Positions 26,812-36,144 of a stretch of 64,000 nt of DNA are shown here, in pieces (within the stretch, counting starts at the first letter, position 1; every line of letters starts with the position of its first letter). The stretch is from Comamonas sp. JUb58 (GTDB lineage Bacteria > Pseudomonadota > Gammaproteobacteria > Burkholderiales > Burkholderiaceae_C), in the NCBI RefSeq assembly GCF_004364775.1, contig NZ_SOAL01000009.1, positions 124,001-188,000 of the forward strand, given 5' to 3'. Both the position numbers and the translations under genes were made by a program. The notes under the pieces were generated by a model. That model did not search any database and was not told where the DNA came from. It worked only from the letters and a program-made list of their open reading frames with translations.

Positions 26812-29800
26812 ATGAGCCATTTCCTCGACCGACTCACCCACTTTCGCCTGCCCAAGGAGAGCTTTGCCGGCGGCCATGGCCGTACCACCGGCGAAGACCG
26901 CACCTGGGAAGATGCCTACCGCGCCCGCTGGGCGCATGACAAGATCGTGCGCAGCACGCATGGCGTCAACTGCACGGGCTCCTGCTCCTGGAAGATCTAT
27001 GTCAAAGGCGGCATCGTCACCTGGGAAACCCAGCAGACCGACTACCCCCGCACCCGCTGGGACATGCCTAACCATGAACCGCGTGGCTGCGCCCGGGGCG
27101 CCAGCTACAGCTGGTATCTGTACAGCGCCAACCGGGTCAAATACCCGATGGTGCGCGGTCGCTTGCTGGAGCGCTGGCGCGCTGCGCTCAAGGTCGCCAG
27201 GACGCCGGTCGATGCCTGGGCCTTGATTGCGCAGGACGATGCTGCACGCCGCGACTACCAGCAGGTGCGTGGCTTGGGCGGCTTTGTGCGCTCCACCTGG
27301 GACGAGGTCAACCAGCTGGTGGCCGCTGCCAATGTCTACACCATCAAGCAGCACGGGCCGGACCGCATCATCGGCTTCTCGCCCATCCCGGCGATGAGCA
27401 TGGTCAGCTACGCGGCCGGCAGCCGCTACCTGAGCCTGATTGGCGGCGTCTGCATGAGCTTTTACGACTGGTACTGCGACCTGCCGCCGGCCAGCCCCCA
27501 GGTCTGGGGCGAGCAGACCGACGTGCCCGAATCGGCCGATTGGTACAACAGCAGCTACATCATTGCCTGGGGCTCGAATGTGCCGCAGACGCGCACGCCC
27601 GATGCCCACTTCTTCACCGAGGTGCGCTACAAGGGCGCCAAGACGGTGGCCGTCACGCCCGACTACAGCGAGGTGGCCAAGCTCTCCGATGTCTGGCTGC
27701 ACCCCAAGCAGGGCACCGATGCGGCGCTGGCGATGGCCATGGGCCATGTGGCGTTCAAGGAGTTCTACTTCGACAAGCGCAGCGAATACTTTGACGACTA
27801 CGCACGCCGCTTCACCGACCTGCCGATGCTGGTGCTGCTCGAGAGCAAGACCCTGGCTGATGGCAGCGTGGTGCAGGTGCCTGGCCGCTACCTGCGCGCC
27901 AACGATTTCAACGGCAAGCTCGGCCAGGACAACAACCCCGAGTGGAAGACCATGGCCTTTGACAGCCAGGGCCGTGCCGTGCTGCCCCATGGCTCCATCG
28001 GCTTTCGCTGGGGTGCCGAGGGGCGCGACGACGCGGGCAAGTGGAACCTGGAGTCCAAGGAAGCGCGCCATGGCGACGAGGTCACCCTCAAGCTCTCGGT
28101 GCTGGAAGATGGCAGCCAGGCCCATGAGATTGTGGATGTGGGCTTTCCCTACTTTGGCGGCATTGCCACGCCGCATTTCACGGCCAATGAGCAGCAAGGC
28201 GATGTGAGCCGCGCCAAGGTGCCGGCCGTGCGCCTGCGCCTGGGCAGCGATGGCGAATACCAAGAGGCCCTGGTGGCCACCGTGTTCGACCTGCAGGCTG
28301 CGCAATACGGCATCAACCGGGGGCTGGGCAGCGGCGCTTCCAGCTACGACGACGATGCCGCCTACACGCCCGCGTGGGCCGAGAGCATCACCGGCGTGCC
28401 GCGCGAGCAGATCACGATGGTGGCGCGTGAGTTTGCCGCCAATGCCGACAAGACCAAGGGCAAGTCCATGGTCATCATCGGTGCGGCGATGAACCACTGG
28501 TACCACTGCGACATGAACTACCGGGGCGTCATCAACCTGCTGATGCTCTGCGGCTGTGTGGGCCAAAGCGGCGGCGGCTGGTCGCACTATGTGGGCCAGG
28601 AAAAGCTGCGCCCACAGACCGGCTGGACCGCGCTGGCCTTTGCGCTGGACTGGGCACGCCCACCACGCCAGCAGAACTCGACCAGCTTCTTCTACGCCCA
28701 CACCGACCAGTGGCGCTATGAGAAGCTCGGCCTTGAAGAGATCGTCAGCCCGCTGGCCGACCGCAGCCAGTACGGCGGCAGCATGATCGACTACAACGTG
28801 CGCGCCGAGCGCATGGGCTGGCTGCCCAGCGCGCCGCAGCTCAAGACCAACCCCTTGTCGATAGCGGCCGCTGCCGATGCCGCCAACCTGGCGCCGCGTG
28901 ACTATGTGGCCCAGGGCCTCAAAAGCGGCAGCCTGACGATGAGCTGCGAAGACCCCGATGCGCCCGAGAACTGGCCGCGCAACCTGTTTGTGTGGCGCAG
29001 CAACCTGCTGGGCTCCAGCGGCAAGGGCCATGAGTACTTCTGCAAGCACCTGCTGGGCACCGACAACGGCGTGCAGGGCAAGGACCTGGGCCCGGATGAC
29101 GCCAAGCCCGAAGAGGTGACCTGGCATGCCGATGCGCCCCAGGGCAAGCTCGATCTGCTGGTCACCCTGGACTTCCGCATGAGCACCACCTGTCTGTACT
29201 CGGACATCGTGCTGCCCACGGCCAGCTGGTACGAGAAGAACGACCTCAACACCAGCGACATGCACCCCTTCATCCACCCGCTGTCGGCAGCGGTCGATCC
29301 GGTGTGGGAATCGCGCTCGGACTGGGAAATCTACAAGGGCTTTGCCAAGTCCTTCAGCGAGGTCTGCGTGGGCCACCTGGGCGTGGAGCGCGACACCGTG
29401 CTGACCCCGCTGATGCATGACACCCCCGCCGAGCTGGCCCAGCCCTATGGCGTGGCCGAGTGGAAGAAGGGCGAGTGCGAGCTGATCCCGGGCAAGACCG
29501 CGCCGCAGGTGACCGTGGTGGAGCGTGACTACCCCAACACCTACAAGCGCTTTACCGCACTGGGCCCGCTGATGGACAAGCTGGGCAATGGCGGCAAGGG
29601 CATTGGCTGGCAGACCGGCACCGAGGTCGAGCAGCTGGGCCAGTTGAATGGCCTGACCACCGAGCCCGGCGTGACCGAAGGGCGCCCGCGCATCGTCAGC
29701 GACATCGATGCCTGCGAAGTCATCCTGCAGCTGGCCCCCGAGACCAACGGCCATGTGGCGGTGAAGGCCTGGGAGGCGCTGGAGAAGTTCACCGGCCGCG

Positions 29801-30618
29801 AGCACAAGCACCTGGCGATCTACCGCGAGGACGAGAAGATCCGCTACCGCGACATCCAGGCGCAGCCGCGCAAGATCATCAGCTCGCCCACCTGGAGCGG
29901 CATCGAGAGCGAGACGGTCAGCTACAACGCCGGCTACACCAATGTGCATGAGCTGATCCCATGGCGCACCCTCACCGGCCGCCAGCAGTTCTACCAGGAC
30001 CACCCCTGGATGGTGGCCTTTGGCGAGGGTTTCTCCAGCTACCGTCCACCGGTGGACATGAAGGCCACGGCCGGCATGCAGGGCATCCAGCCCAATGGCC
30101 ACCCCGAGATCCAGCTGAACTTCATCACGCCGCATCAGAAATGGGGCATCCACAGCACCTATACCGACAACCTGTTGATGCTCACGCTCAACCGGGGCGG
30201 GCCGGTGGCCTGGATCAGCGAGGAGGACGCCCTGCGCGCCGGCATCGAGGACAACGACTGGATGGAGATGTTCAACCTCAACGGCGCAGTGGCCGTGCGG
30301 GCGGTCGTCAGCCAGCGGGTCAAGCCCGGCATGGTGATGATGTACCACGCGCAGGAGAAGATCATCAACACGCCCGGCAGCGAGATCACTGGCGTGCGCG
30401 GCGGTATCCACAACTCGGTCACGCGGATTGTGCTCAAACCCACGCACATGATCGGCGGCTACGCGCAGTACAGCTACGGCTTCAACTACTACGGCACCAT
30501 CGGCACCAACCGCGACGAGTTCGTTGTGGTGCGCAAGATGGCCAAGGTGGACTGGCTGGACACGCCGCGCGATGACCACCTGGCCGCCGCCTACCAGGCC
30601 CAGGGCGAGAACCCCTGA
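26812..30618 (+). CDS. narG: Respiratory nitrate reductase alpha subunit NarG
   Basis: The 1,268-residue catalytic subunit of membrane-bound nitrate reductase, reducing nitrate to nitrite on the cytoplasmic face with bis-MGD molybdenum. The FS0 cluster motif has His50, Cys54 and Cys58 (HGVNCTGSC) and Cys93 (RGCARG). The molybdenum-ligand aspartate lies in WYCDLPPASPQ (Asp223). Long stretches are nearly identical to E. coli NarG. Length is normal for the family. There is no Tat peptide, as expected for NarG, though the N-terminus keeps the vestigial leader. A cupin gene separates it from narH. Confidence 0.98.
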   Translation: MSHFLDRLTHFRLPKESFAGGHGRTTGEDRTWEDAYRARWAHDKIVRSTHGVNCTGSCSWKIYVKGGIVTWETQQTDYPRTRWDMPNHEPRGCARGASYSWYLYSANRVKYPMVRGRLLERWRAALKVARTPVDAWALIAQDDAARRDYQQVRGLGGFVRSTWDEVNQLVAAANVYTIKQHGPDRIIGFSPIPAMSMVSYAAGSRYLSLIGGVCMSFYDWYCDLPPASPQVWGEQTDVPESADWYNSSYIIAWGSNVPQTRTPDAHFFTEVRYKGAKTVAVTPDYSEVAKLSDVWLHPKQGTDAALAMAMGHVAFKEFYFDKRSEYFDDYARRFTDLPMLVLLESKTLADGSVVQVPGRYLRANDFNGKLGQDNNPEWKTMAFDSQGRAVLPHGSIGFRWGAEGRDDAGKWNLESKEARHGDEVTLKLSVLEDGSQAHEIVDVGFPYFGGIATPHFTANEQQGDVSRAKVPAVRLRLGSDGEYQEALVATVFDLQAAQYGINRGLGSGASSYDDDAAYTPAWAESITGVPREQITMVAREFAANADKTKGKSMVIIGAAMNHWYHCDMNYRGVINLLMLCGCVGQSGGGWSHYVGQEKLRPQTGWTALAFALDWARPPRQQNSTSFFYAHTDQWRYEKLGLEEIVSPLADRSQYGGSMIDYNVRAERMGWLPSAPQLKTNPLSIAAAADAANLAPRDYVAQGLKSGSLTMSCEDPDAPENWPRNLFVWRSNLLGSSGKGHEYFCKHLLGTDNGVQGKDLGPDDAKPEEVTWHADAPQGKLDLLVTLDFRMSTTCLYSDIVLPTASWYEKNDLNTSDMHPFIHPLSAAVDPVWESRSDWEIYKGFAKSFSEVCVGHLGVERDTVLTPLMHDTPAELAQPYGVAEWKKGECELIPGKTAPQVTVVERDYPNTYKRFTALGPLMDKLGNGGKGIGWQTGTEVEQLGQLNGLTTEPGVTEGRPRIVSDIDACEVILQLAPETNGHVAVKAWEALEKFTGREHKHLAIYREDEKIRYRDIQAQPRKIISSPTWSGIESETVSYNAGYTNVHELIPWRTLTGRQQFYQDHPWMVAFGEGFSSYRPPVDMKATAGMQGIQPNGHPEIQLNFITPHQKWGIHSTYTDNLLMLTLNRGGPVAWISEEDALRAGIEDNDWMEMFNLNGAVAVRAVVSQRVKPGMVMMYHAQEKIINTPGSEITGVRGGIHNSVTRIVLKPTHMIGGYAQYSYGFNYYGTIGTNRDEFVVVRKMAKVDWLDTPRDDHLAAAYQAQGENP

Positions 30619-30643
30619 GCGCCACGCAGAAGGAGTCCCCGCC

Positions 30644-31003
30644 ATGGCACTGATCCACACCCCTGCTGGCGCCATCTTCTCGGCGCGGCCCCTGGCGGCC
30701 GCGCTGGGCGAGGCGAGCTCGTACACCTTGGTGCGCGATCCCGATCTGCAGATCTTCCGCCTGGTGCTGCAGGCCGGCCAGCGTCTGCACAGCCACCAGG
30801 TGCCCGAGCGCATGGTGATCCAGTGCATCGAAGGTCGCTTCGTCTTCGAGACCATGGGCCGCCAGCTGGCCATGGCGCCTGGTGACTTCTGCCATATCGC
30901 CGCGGGCGAGCCCCACGCTGTGCATGCCCAGGAGGCCGCATCTGCCCTGGTCATGCTTTTCGCACCGACCCCCACACCAACCCCCACGGAGAACCCAACA
31001 TGA
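30644..31003 (+). CDS. Small cupin-domain protein inserted between narG and narH
   Basis: A 119-residue single-domain cupin. Motif 1 is LHSHQVPERMVIQCIEG (two histidines and a glutamate, about residues 46-62), and motif 2 is MAPGDFCHIAAGEPHAVHA with a histidine (about residues 78-96), giving a likely metal site. A GAAGGAG ribosome-binding site lies before ATG 30644, and its stop overlaps narH (ATGA), so it is translated as part of the operon. E. coli and Pseudomonas nar operons have narH directly after narG. The role is unknown; metal or ligand sensing, or help in maturing the enzyme, are only guesses. Confidence 0.88.
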   Translation: MALIHTPAGAIFSARPLAAALGEASSYTLVRDPDLQIFRLVLQAGQRLHSHQVPERMVIQCIEGRFVFETMGRQLAMAPGDFCHIAAGEPHAVHAQEAASALVMLFAPTPTPTPTENPT

Positions 31004-32523
31004 AGGTTCGCGCACAAATCGGCATGGTCCTGAACCTGGACAAATGCATCGGCTGCCATACCTGCAGCGTCACCTGCAAGAACGTCTGGACCAACCGCCC
31101 CGGCGTCGAGTACGCCTGGTTCAACAACGTCGAGACCAAACCGGGCATCGGCTACCCCAAGGAATGGGAAAACCAGGACCGCTGGAACGGCGGCTGGGTC
31201 CGCAAGGCCGATGGATCCATCGCGCCACGCCAGGGCGGCAAATGGCAGCTGTTGATGAAGATCTTTGCCAACCCCAACCTGCCCGAGATCGACGACTACT
31301 ACGAGCCCTTTACCTTCGACTACGAGCACCTGCAAACCGCCAAGGAGATGAAGGCCGCGCCCACGGCCCGGCCGCGCAGCCTGATCACCGGCCAGCGCAT
31401 GGACAAGATCGTCTGGGGCCCAAACTGGGAAGAGATCCTGGGTGGCGAGTTCAGCAAGCGCAGCAAGGATGTGAACTTTGACGAGGTGCAAAAGGACATC
31501 TACGGCCAGTTCGAGAACACCTTCATGATGTACCTGCCGCGCCTGTGCGAGCACTGCCTCAACCCCGCCTGCGTGGCCAGCTGCCCCAGCGGCTCGATCT
31601 ACAAGCGCGAGGAAGACGGCATTGTGCTGATCGACCAGGACAAGTGCCGTGGCTGGCGCATGTGCGTCTCGGGCTGCCCCTACAAGAAGATCTACTACAA
31701 CTGGAAAAGCGGCAAGGCCGAGAAGTGCATCTTCTGCTACCCACGCATCGAAGCGGGCCAGCCCACGGTCTGCTCCGAAACCTGCGTTGGCCGCATCCGC
31801 TATCTGGGCGTGCTGCTGTATGACGCAGACCGCATCGAAGAAGCGGCCAGCATCACCCAGGACAGGGACCTGTACCAGGCCCAGCTCGACATCTTCCTCG
31901 ACCCCAACGACCCGGCGGTGATCGCCCAGGCGCGGGCCGATGGCATCCCCGAGGCCTGGCTGATCGCAGCCCGCAACAGCCCCGTCTACAAGATGGCGGT
32001 GGACTGGCAGGTGGCCCTGCCGCTGCACCCCGAGTACCGCACCTTGCCGATGGTCTGGTATGTGCCGCCGCTGTCGCCCATCACCGCCGCCGCCCAGGCC
32101 GGCCATGTGAGCGCCAACGGCGAGCTGCCCGATGTGAACCAGTTGCGCATCCCCGTCAAGTACCTGGCCAACCTGCTCACCGCAGGCGACACGGTGCCGG
32201 TGGTGCGTGCGCTGGAGCGCATGCTGGCCATGCGCGCCTACCAGCGCGGCAAGCATGTCGATGGCGTGCCTAACGAGGCCGCTCTGCAGCAGGCCGAGCT
32301 GACGGTGGCCGAGGCCGAGGAGATGTACCGGATCATGGCCATTGCCAATTACGAGGACCGCTTTGTGATCCCCACCACGCACCGCGAATACGCCGAGAAC
32401 GCCTTCAATGTGCGCGGCGGCTGCGGCTTCTCGTTTGGCAACGGTTGCAGCGAAGGCGTGACCGACACCAGCCTGTTCGGCAGCGAGAAAAAACGCACCA
32501 TCCCGATCCAGGCCAGCCTGTGA
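31000..32523 (+). CDS. narH: Respiratory nitrate reductase beta subunit NarH
   Basis: A 507-residue electron-transfer subunit carrying one [3Fe-4S] and three [4Fe-4S] clusters between NarI hemes and NarG. Four cysteine groups are visible: CIGCHTCSVTC (from Cys16), LCEHCLNPACVASCP, CRGWRMCVSGCP (Trp in place of the second Cys marks the [3Fe-4S] site) and CIFCYPR with CSETC. Its start overlaps the cupin stop. Length and motifs are those of an intact NarH. Confidence 0.98.
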   Translation: MKVRAQIGMVLNLDKCIGCHTCSVTCKNVWTNRPGVEYAWFNNVETKPGIGYPKEWENQDRWNGGWVRKADGSIAPRQGGKWQLLMKIFANPNLPEIDDYYEPFTFDYEHLQTAKEMKAAPTARPRSLITGQRMDKIVWGPNWEEILGGEFSKRSKDVNFDEVQKDIYGQFENTFMMYLPRLCEHCLNPACVASCPSGSIYKREEDGIVLIDQDKCRGWRMCVSGCPYKKIYYNWKSGKAEKCIFCYPRIEAGQPTVCSETCVGRIRYLGVLLYDADRIEEAASITQDRDLYQAQLDIFLDPNDPAVIAQARADGIPEAWLIAARNSPVYKMAVDWQVALPLHPEYRTLPMVWYVPPLSPITAAAQAGHVSANGELPDVNQLRIPVKYLANLLTAGDTVPVVRALERMLAMRAYQRGKHVDGVPNEAALQQAELTVAEAEEMYRIMAIANYEDRFVIPTTHREYAENAFNVRGGCGFSFGNGCSEGVTDTSLFGSEKKRTIPIQASL

Positions 32524-32534
32524 GGAGAGACAAC

Positions 32535-33221
32535 ATGAAAGACAGCATCAGCTTTAGCTTGCGCGCACTGGCCCACCTGCTGCGCTACCCCGACGCCGAC
32601 ATGCGCGGCCACCTGGTCGACATCCACACGGCACTCAACGCCGAGAACGCCTTGGGCCATGTGCGCCGCAGCGAGCTGGACGCATTGATGGACCGCCTGC
32701 TGGCCGAAGGCATGGATGCCGAAGCCATCTATGTGGACCTGTTTGACCGGGGCCGTGGCACCGCGCTGCACCTGTTCGAGCATGTGCATGGCGACTCGCG
32801 CGACCGGGGCCCGGCGATGGTGGACCTGGTCCAGACCTATGAGCAGGCTGGCCTGCTGCTCGACCCTGCCGAGCTGCCCGACCACATGACGGTGCTGCTG
32901 GAGTTCGCCTCCACCCAGCCGACCTTGGAGGCGCGCGCCTTTATCGGTGAGTTTGCGCACATCCTGCAATCCATCGCCGCTGCACTGAGCCGCCGGCACA
33001 GCGACTACGCCGCCGTCGTGTCGGCCGTGCTCGATCTGGCCGGCCAGCCGGTGGTGGCCGACCCCCCCGCTGCACCGCTGCCCGCCGACGAGCCGCTGGA
33101 CGCAAGCTGGGAAGAGCCCGCCGCCTTTGGCGGCTGCAACAGCCAGGGCCAGGCTGCGCCGGGCAGTGCCCAACCCATCCACATCACACGGCGCCAGCCA
33201 CCCGCTGGCGCGGCCCGCTGA
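32535..33221 (+). CDS. narJ: Nitrate reductase assembly chaperone NarJ
   Basis: A 228-residue TorD-family chaperone that binds the NarG N-terminus and allows molybdenum cofactor insertion before membrane docking. The core is LRALAHLLRYPDADM, then YVDLFDRGRGTALHLFEHVHGDSRDRG, the conserved Leu-Phe-Glu-His region of NarJ. A GAGGAGAG site precedes ATG 32535. The C-terminal 40 residues are Pro/Ala-rich and probably disordered. Confidence 0.96.
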   Translation: MKDSISFSLRALAHLLRYPDADMRGHLVDIHTALNAENALGHVRRSELDALMDRLLAEGMDAEAIYVDLFDRGRGTALHLFEHVHGDSRDRGPAMVDLVQTYEQAGLLLDPAELPDHMTVLLEFASTQPTLEARAFIGEFAHILQSIAAALSRRHSDYAAVVSAVLDLAGQPVVADPPAAPLPADEPLDASWEEPAAFGGCNSQGQAAPGSAQPIHITRRQPPAGAAR

Positions 33222-33238
33222 ACCCCGAGGAGACCGCC

Positions 33239-33961
33239 ATGCCCATTGCATTGCACAACTTCCTGTTTAACGTCTATCCCTACATCTGCCTGGCCGTCTT
33301 TCTGATGGGCAGCCTGGCGCGCTTTGACCGCGACCAGTACACCTGGAAGAGCGACTCCTCGCAGATGCTGCGCGCCGGCCAGCTGCGCTGGGGCAGCAAC
33401 CTGTTCCATATCGGCATTCTGTTCCTGCTGTTCGGCCACACGGTGGGCCTGCTCACACCGCATTTCATGTATGAGTGGCTGATCACCGCACCGCAAAAGC
33501 AGATGCTGGCCATCATCTCCGGCGGCACCGCCGGCCTGGTCTGCTTTATCGGCCTGAGCCTGCTGCTGCACCGCCGCATTGCCGATCCCCGCATCCGCCG
33601 CACCAGCCACCGCACTGACCTGGCCATCCTCATCATCCTGTGGGTGCAGCTGGTGCTGGGCCTGGCTACCTTGCCCGCCTCGTTCTCGCACCGGGTCGAT
33701 GCCCATGCGATGCTGGTGCTGGCCGACTGGGCCCAGCGCATCGTCACCTTCCGCCCCGACGCGGCAGGCCTGGTGGGGCTGGACTGGCAGTTCAAGGTGC
33801 ACATGGTGCTGGGCATGACGATCTTCCTGCTCTTCCCCTTCAGCCGCCTGGTGCATGTCTGGAGCGGGCTGGCCTCGGTCGCCTACCTGGCACGCCCCTA
33901 CCAGCTGGTGCGTGCGCGCCGTCTGAACCTGCCCAACAAACAGCAAGGAGGCCGCCCATGA
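33239..33961 (+). CDS. narI: Respiratory nitrate reductase gamma subunit NarI
   Basis: A 240-residue membrane cytochrome b that oxidises quinol and passes electrons through two b hemes to NarH. Five helices are predicted. Heme-ligand histidines are His57 and His67 in NLFHIGILFLLFGHTVG and two near the C-terminus in FKVHMVLG and SRLVHVWS. A GAGGAG site lies before the ATG. The stop overlaps the start of the next gene by 4 bases. Confidence 0.97.
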   Translation: MPIALHNFLFNVYPYICLAVFLMGSLARFDRDQYTWKSDSSQMLRAGQLRWGSNLFHIGILFLLFGHTVGLLTPHFMYEWLITAPQKQMLAIISGGTAGLVCFIGLSLLLHRRIADPRIRRTSHRTDLAILIILWVQLVLGLATLPASFSHRVDAHAMLVLADWAQRIVTFRPDAAGLVGLDWQFKVHMVLGMTIFLLFPFSRLVHVWSGLASVAYLARPYQLVRARRLNLPNKQQGGRP

Positions 33962-34854
33962 ACGCCGACCTGCACACCCCCACCGGTGGCTGCGGCAGCG
34001 CAGCCTGCAGCTGCCAGGACAGCCCCGCCGCCCCCAGCCTGCCCCGCATCGAAGCGCCACTCGGCGCACCGCGCGGTGCGCTGGCCGCTGCCCAGGTCAA
34101 CGGCATTGCGCTGTGCGATGCCGACGAGCTGCTGGACCCGATGGAGCTGCGCCAGCGCGCCTGCACCGAGCTGCTGCGCCAGGCCGCCCAGGCCCAGGGC
34201 CTGCTCGCTGCTGACGACCCCGTGCCGAGCGCCGGCGCCATCAGCGAAGCGGCCGGCAGCGCCATCGAGCAGCTGCTGGACGCCGAGCTGCAACTGCCCG
34301 AGCCCGACGACAACGCCGGCCGCCGCCACTACCAGGCCCACGCAGCCCGCTACGCCCGGGGCGAGCGCGTACGGGCACGCCATGTGCTCTTCGCCGTGAC
34401 GCCCGGTGTTGACATCAACGCCTTGCGCCAGCGCGCCGAGGCCTGCCTGCTGGATGTGCGCAGCGCCACTCCGCAAGAGCAGGCCACCGGCGACCGCTTT
34501 GCCGCCGCTGCCAGCGCCAGCAGCAACTGCCCCAGCGGCGCGCAGGGCGGCCAGCTGGGCTGGCTGCGCATCGAAGACTGCGCCCCCGAATTTGCCCGCG
34601 AGCTTTTCGGCCATGCCGAGGTGGGGGTGTTGCCGCGCTTGGTGCACAGCCGTTTTGGTCTGCATGTGGTGGAGGTGCAGGAGCGCGAGGCGGGCACCGT
34701 GCCGCCTTATGAGCAGGTGCGGGCCGCTGTGTTGCAGCAGTTGCGGCAGCAGAGTTTTGCGACGGGGTTGTCGCAGTATTTGCGGGTGTTGGCTGGACGG
34801 GCGCTGGTGGTGGGGGTGGATTTGGAGGGGGCGGAGACGCCTTTGGTGCAGTAG
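33958..34854 (+). CDS. PpiC/NifM-type peptidyl-prolyl cis-trans isomerase of the nar operon
   Basis: A 298-residue parvulin-like protein. The parvulin domain is at about residues 140-260 (RARHVLFAVTPGVD, GGQLGWLRIEDCAPEF, VHSRFGLHVVEVQEREAG). The N-terminus has a cysteine-rich patch, CGSAACSC (residues 11-18). A PpiC-type gene also follows narI in Pseudomonas aeruginosa, suggesting a role in folding or maturing nitrate reductase. Its start overlaps narI. From about 34620 onward the codons switch from C-ending to G/T-ending; the protein domain stays intact across the change. Confidence 0.9.
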   Translation: MNADLHTPTGGCGSAACSCQDSPAAPSLPRIEAPLGAPRGALAAAQVNGIALCDADELLDPMELRQRACTELLRQAAQAQGLLAADDPVPSAGAISEAAGSAIEQLLDAELQLPEPDDNAGRRHYQAHAARYARGERVRARHVLFAVTPGVDINALRQRAEACLLDVRSATPQEQATGDRFAAAASASSNCPSGAQGGQLGWLRIEDCAPEFARELFGHAEVGVLPRLVHSRFGLHVVEVQEREAGTVPPYEQVRAAVLQQLRQQSFATGLSQYLRVLAGRALVVGVDLEGAETPLVQ

Positions 34855-35021
34855 CTCTTTTGTTTGTTTGCTCTGTGCTGCAAGGCTATTGTTTTGGCAA
34901 CTGTGGTTGCTTTGATGACAGAGGCCGGGAGCGTCCAAGTAAGAGATGCTGACGGACTCAGCTGCCGTTTTATCTCTATTTTTCTGTCGAAGGACAGAGG
35001 CCGGATTTCGTCCGGCGGCCG
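34855..35021. other. Gene-free spacer after nar operon
   Basis: AT-richer sequence with no credible gene, no clear U-tract terminator and no recognisable regulatory site. It leads into the repeat array. Confidence 0.5.
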
Positions 35022-35273
35022 ACTCACTTTTCTTGCTCGCACAAGAAAAGTAAGCAAAAGAAGTGCGCCCCTGCTGTCTGCGACCCCTTCGCTGCGCTGC
35101 GGGGCAACCTGTGCTGAGACGTTTGCGGGCTGCGCCGTGGAACTCACTACGCGCTAAAGCGCTCCGTTCAAACAGCCACGGCGAGTCAGTTCACGAAGCA
35201 TGCGCGCTGTGGCGCGCATGCCAGCCCGCAAACGCCCCACCACAGGCGCATACAGAAGGGGGTGTAGTCCTCT
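35022..35273 (-). repeat. Dispersed repeat element, copy A (inverted)
   Basis: About 250 bases that are, with scattered mismatches, the reverse complement of 35769-36014. The outer end is a hairpin, CTTTTCTTG...CAAGAAAAG (35027-35050). Internal dyads include GCGCTAAAGCGC and a GCATGCGCGC...GCGCGCATGC hairpin. No open frame looks like a gene. The structure is that of a non-coding, possibly mobilised repeat. Confidence 0.75.
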
Positions 35274-35404
35274 CCCATGCCGAGCGCAGCGATGGCATTG
35301 CGGCTGCTGGACCCGTCTTCCCCCTTCTAGCCGTGCCGAGAAGCACAGACCCAGGGGTGGGCGTGTGCCGAAGGACACACGCTTCGTGAACATACTTGCC
35401 GCAT

Positions 35405-35645
35405 CTGTTTGAACGGAGCGCTTTAGCGCGTAGTGAGTTATGCGGCACGCCCCTGAGTCGAGCATCGCAGGTTGCCCCAGTGCCGCAGGCACTGGGGACA
35501 CGGATAGCAGGGGCGTGTTTCTTTGCTTACTTTCTTGCACGAGCAAGAAAGTGAGTCGCCTGCCGGGCGAAAACCGGCCTCAGGCCTGAAGGCCAAAGCA
35601 GGAGCCTGCATGGCTAAGAGCGATGGAATGCCGACCATCGCACGG
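35405..35645 (+). repeat. Dispersed repeat element, copy B
   Basis: This shares CTGTTTGAACGGAGCGCTTTAG (trimmed) with copies A and C, then diverges for about 80 bases. From 35506 to 35645 it is a direct repeat of 35964-36103 with about seven substitutions in 140 bases. The hairpin CTTTCTTGC-ACGA-GCAAGAAAG (35530-35551) is identical in both. A shorter hairpin GGCCTCAGGCC lies beyond. Confidence 0.75.
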
Positions 35646-35768
35646 TATTGCCGAGTTAATGGAGAAGCGTTGGCCACAGTGTCTGGTTTCTACTTCTTCT
35701 TTTGTTGAAGGACAGCAGGGGAAGAGGGGGCCAGCAGCCCCAAGCTGTCATCGCTGCGCTCGGCATCG

Positions 35769-36103
35769 GGGGCATTCCCCCTTCTGTATGCGCCTGTGGT
35801 GGGGCGTTTGCGGGCTGGCATGCGCGCCTAAGCGCGCATGCTTCGTGGACTGACTCGCCGTGGCTGTCTGAACGGAGCGCTTTAGCGCGCAGTGAGTTCC
35901 ACGGCGCAGCCCGCAAACGTCACGCCGCAGGTTGCCCCGTAGCGCAGCGGAGGGGTCGCAGACAGCAGGGGCGTGTTTCTTTGCTTACTTTCTTGCACGA
36001 GCAAGAAAGTGAGTCGCCTGCCGGGCGAAAACCGGCCTCCGGCCTGAAGGCCAAAGCAGGAGCCTACATGGCAAAGAGCAATGGAACGCCGACCATCACT
36101 CGG
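35769..36103 (+). repeat. Dispersed repeat element, copy C
   Basis: The longest copy. Its first 245 bases invert copy A and its last 140 bases repeat copy B directly. It contains the nested dyads GCATGCGCGCCTAAGCGCGCATGC and GAGCGCTTTAGCGCGC (written in part). It ends 40 bases before the DUF3079 gene. No transposase is present, so any movement would need an enzyme in trans, or the copies arose by recombination. Confidence 0.75.
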
Positions 36104-36144
36104 TCCCATAACCCACCCGCTGCAAGCATAAAAAAGCACACAAC

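Noticed and set aside
25198-32382. A minus-strand open frame of about 2,394 codons opposite narK2-narG-narH
   Set aside because: It is antisense to well-recognised nitrate genes. In high-GC DNA with C-ending codons one antisense frame rarely meets stops. The translation is His/Gly/Val-rich with no domain, and no ribosome-binding site fits.
35154-35916. Several 60-160 codon frames inside the repeat array
   Set aside because: They cross repeat boundaries and hairpins, lack ribosome-binding sites and show no protein-like pattern. The same peptides recur only because the DNA repeats.
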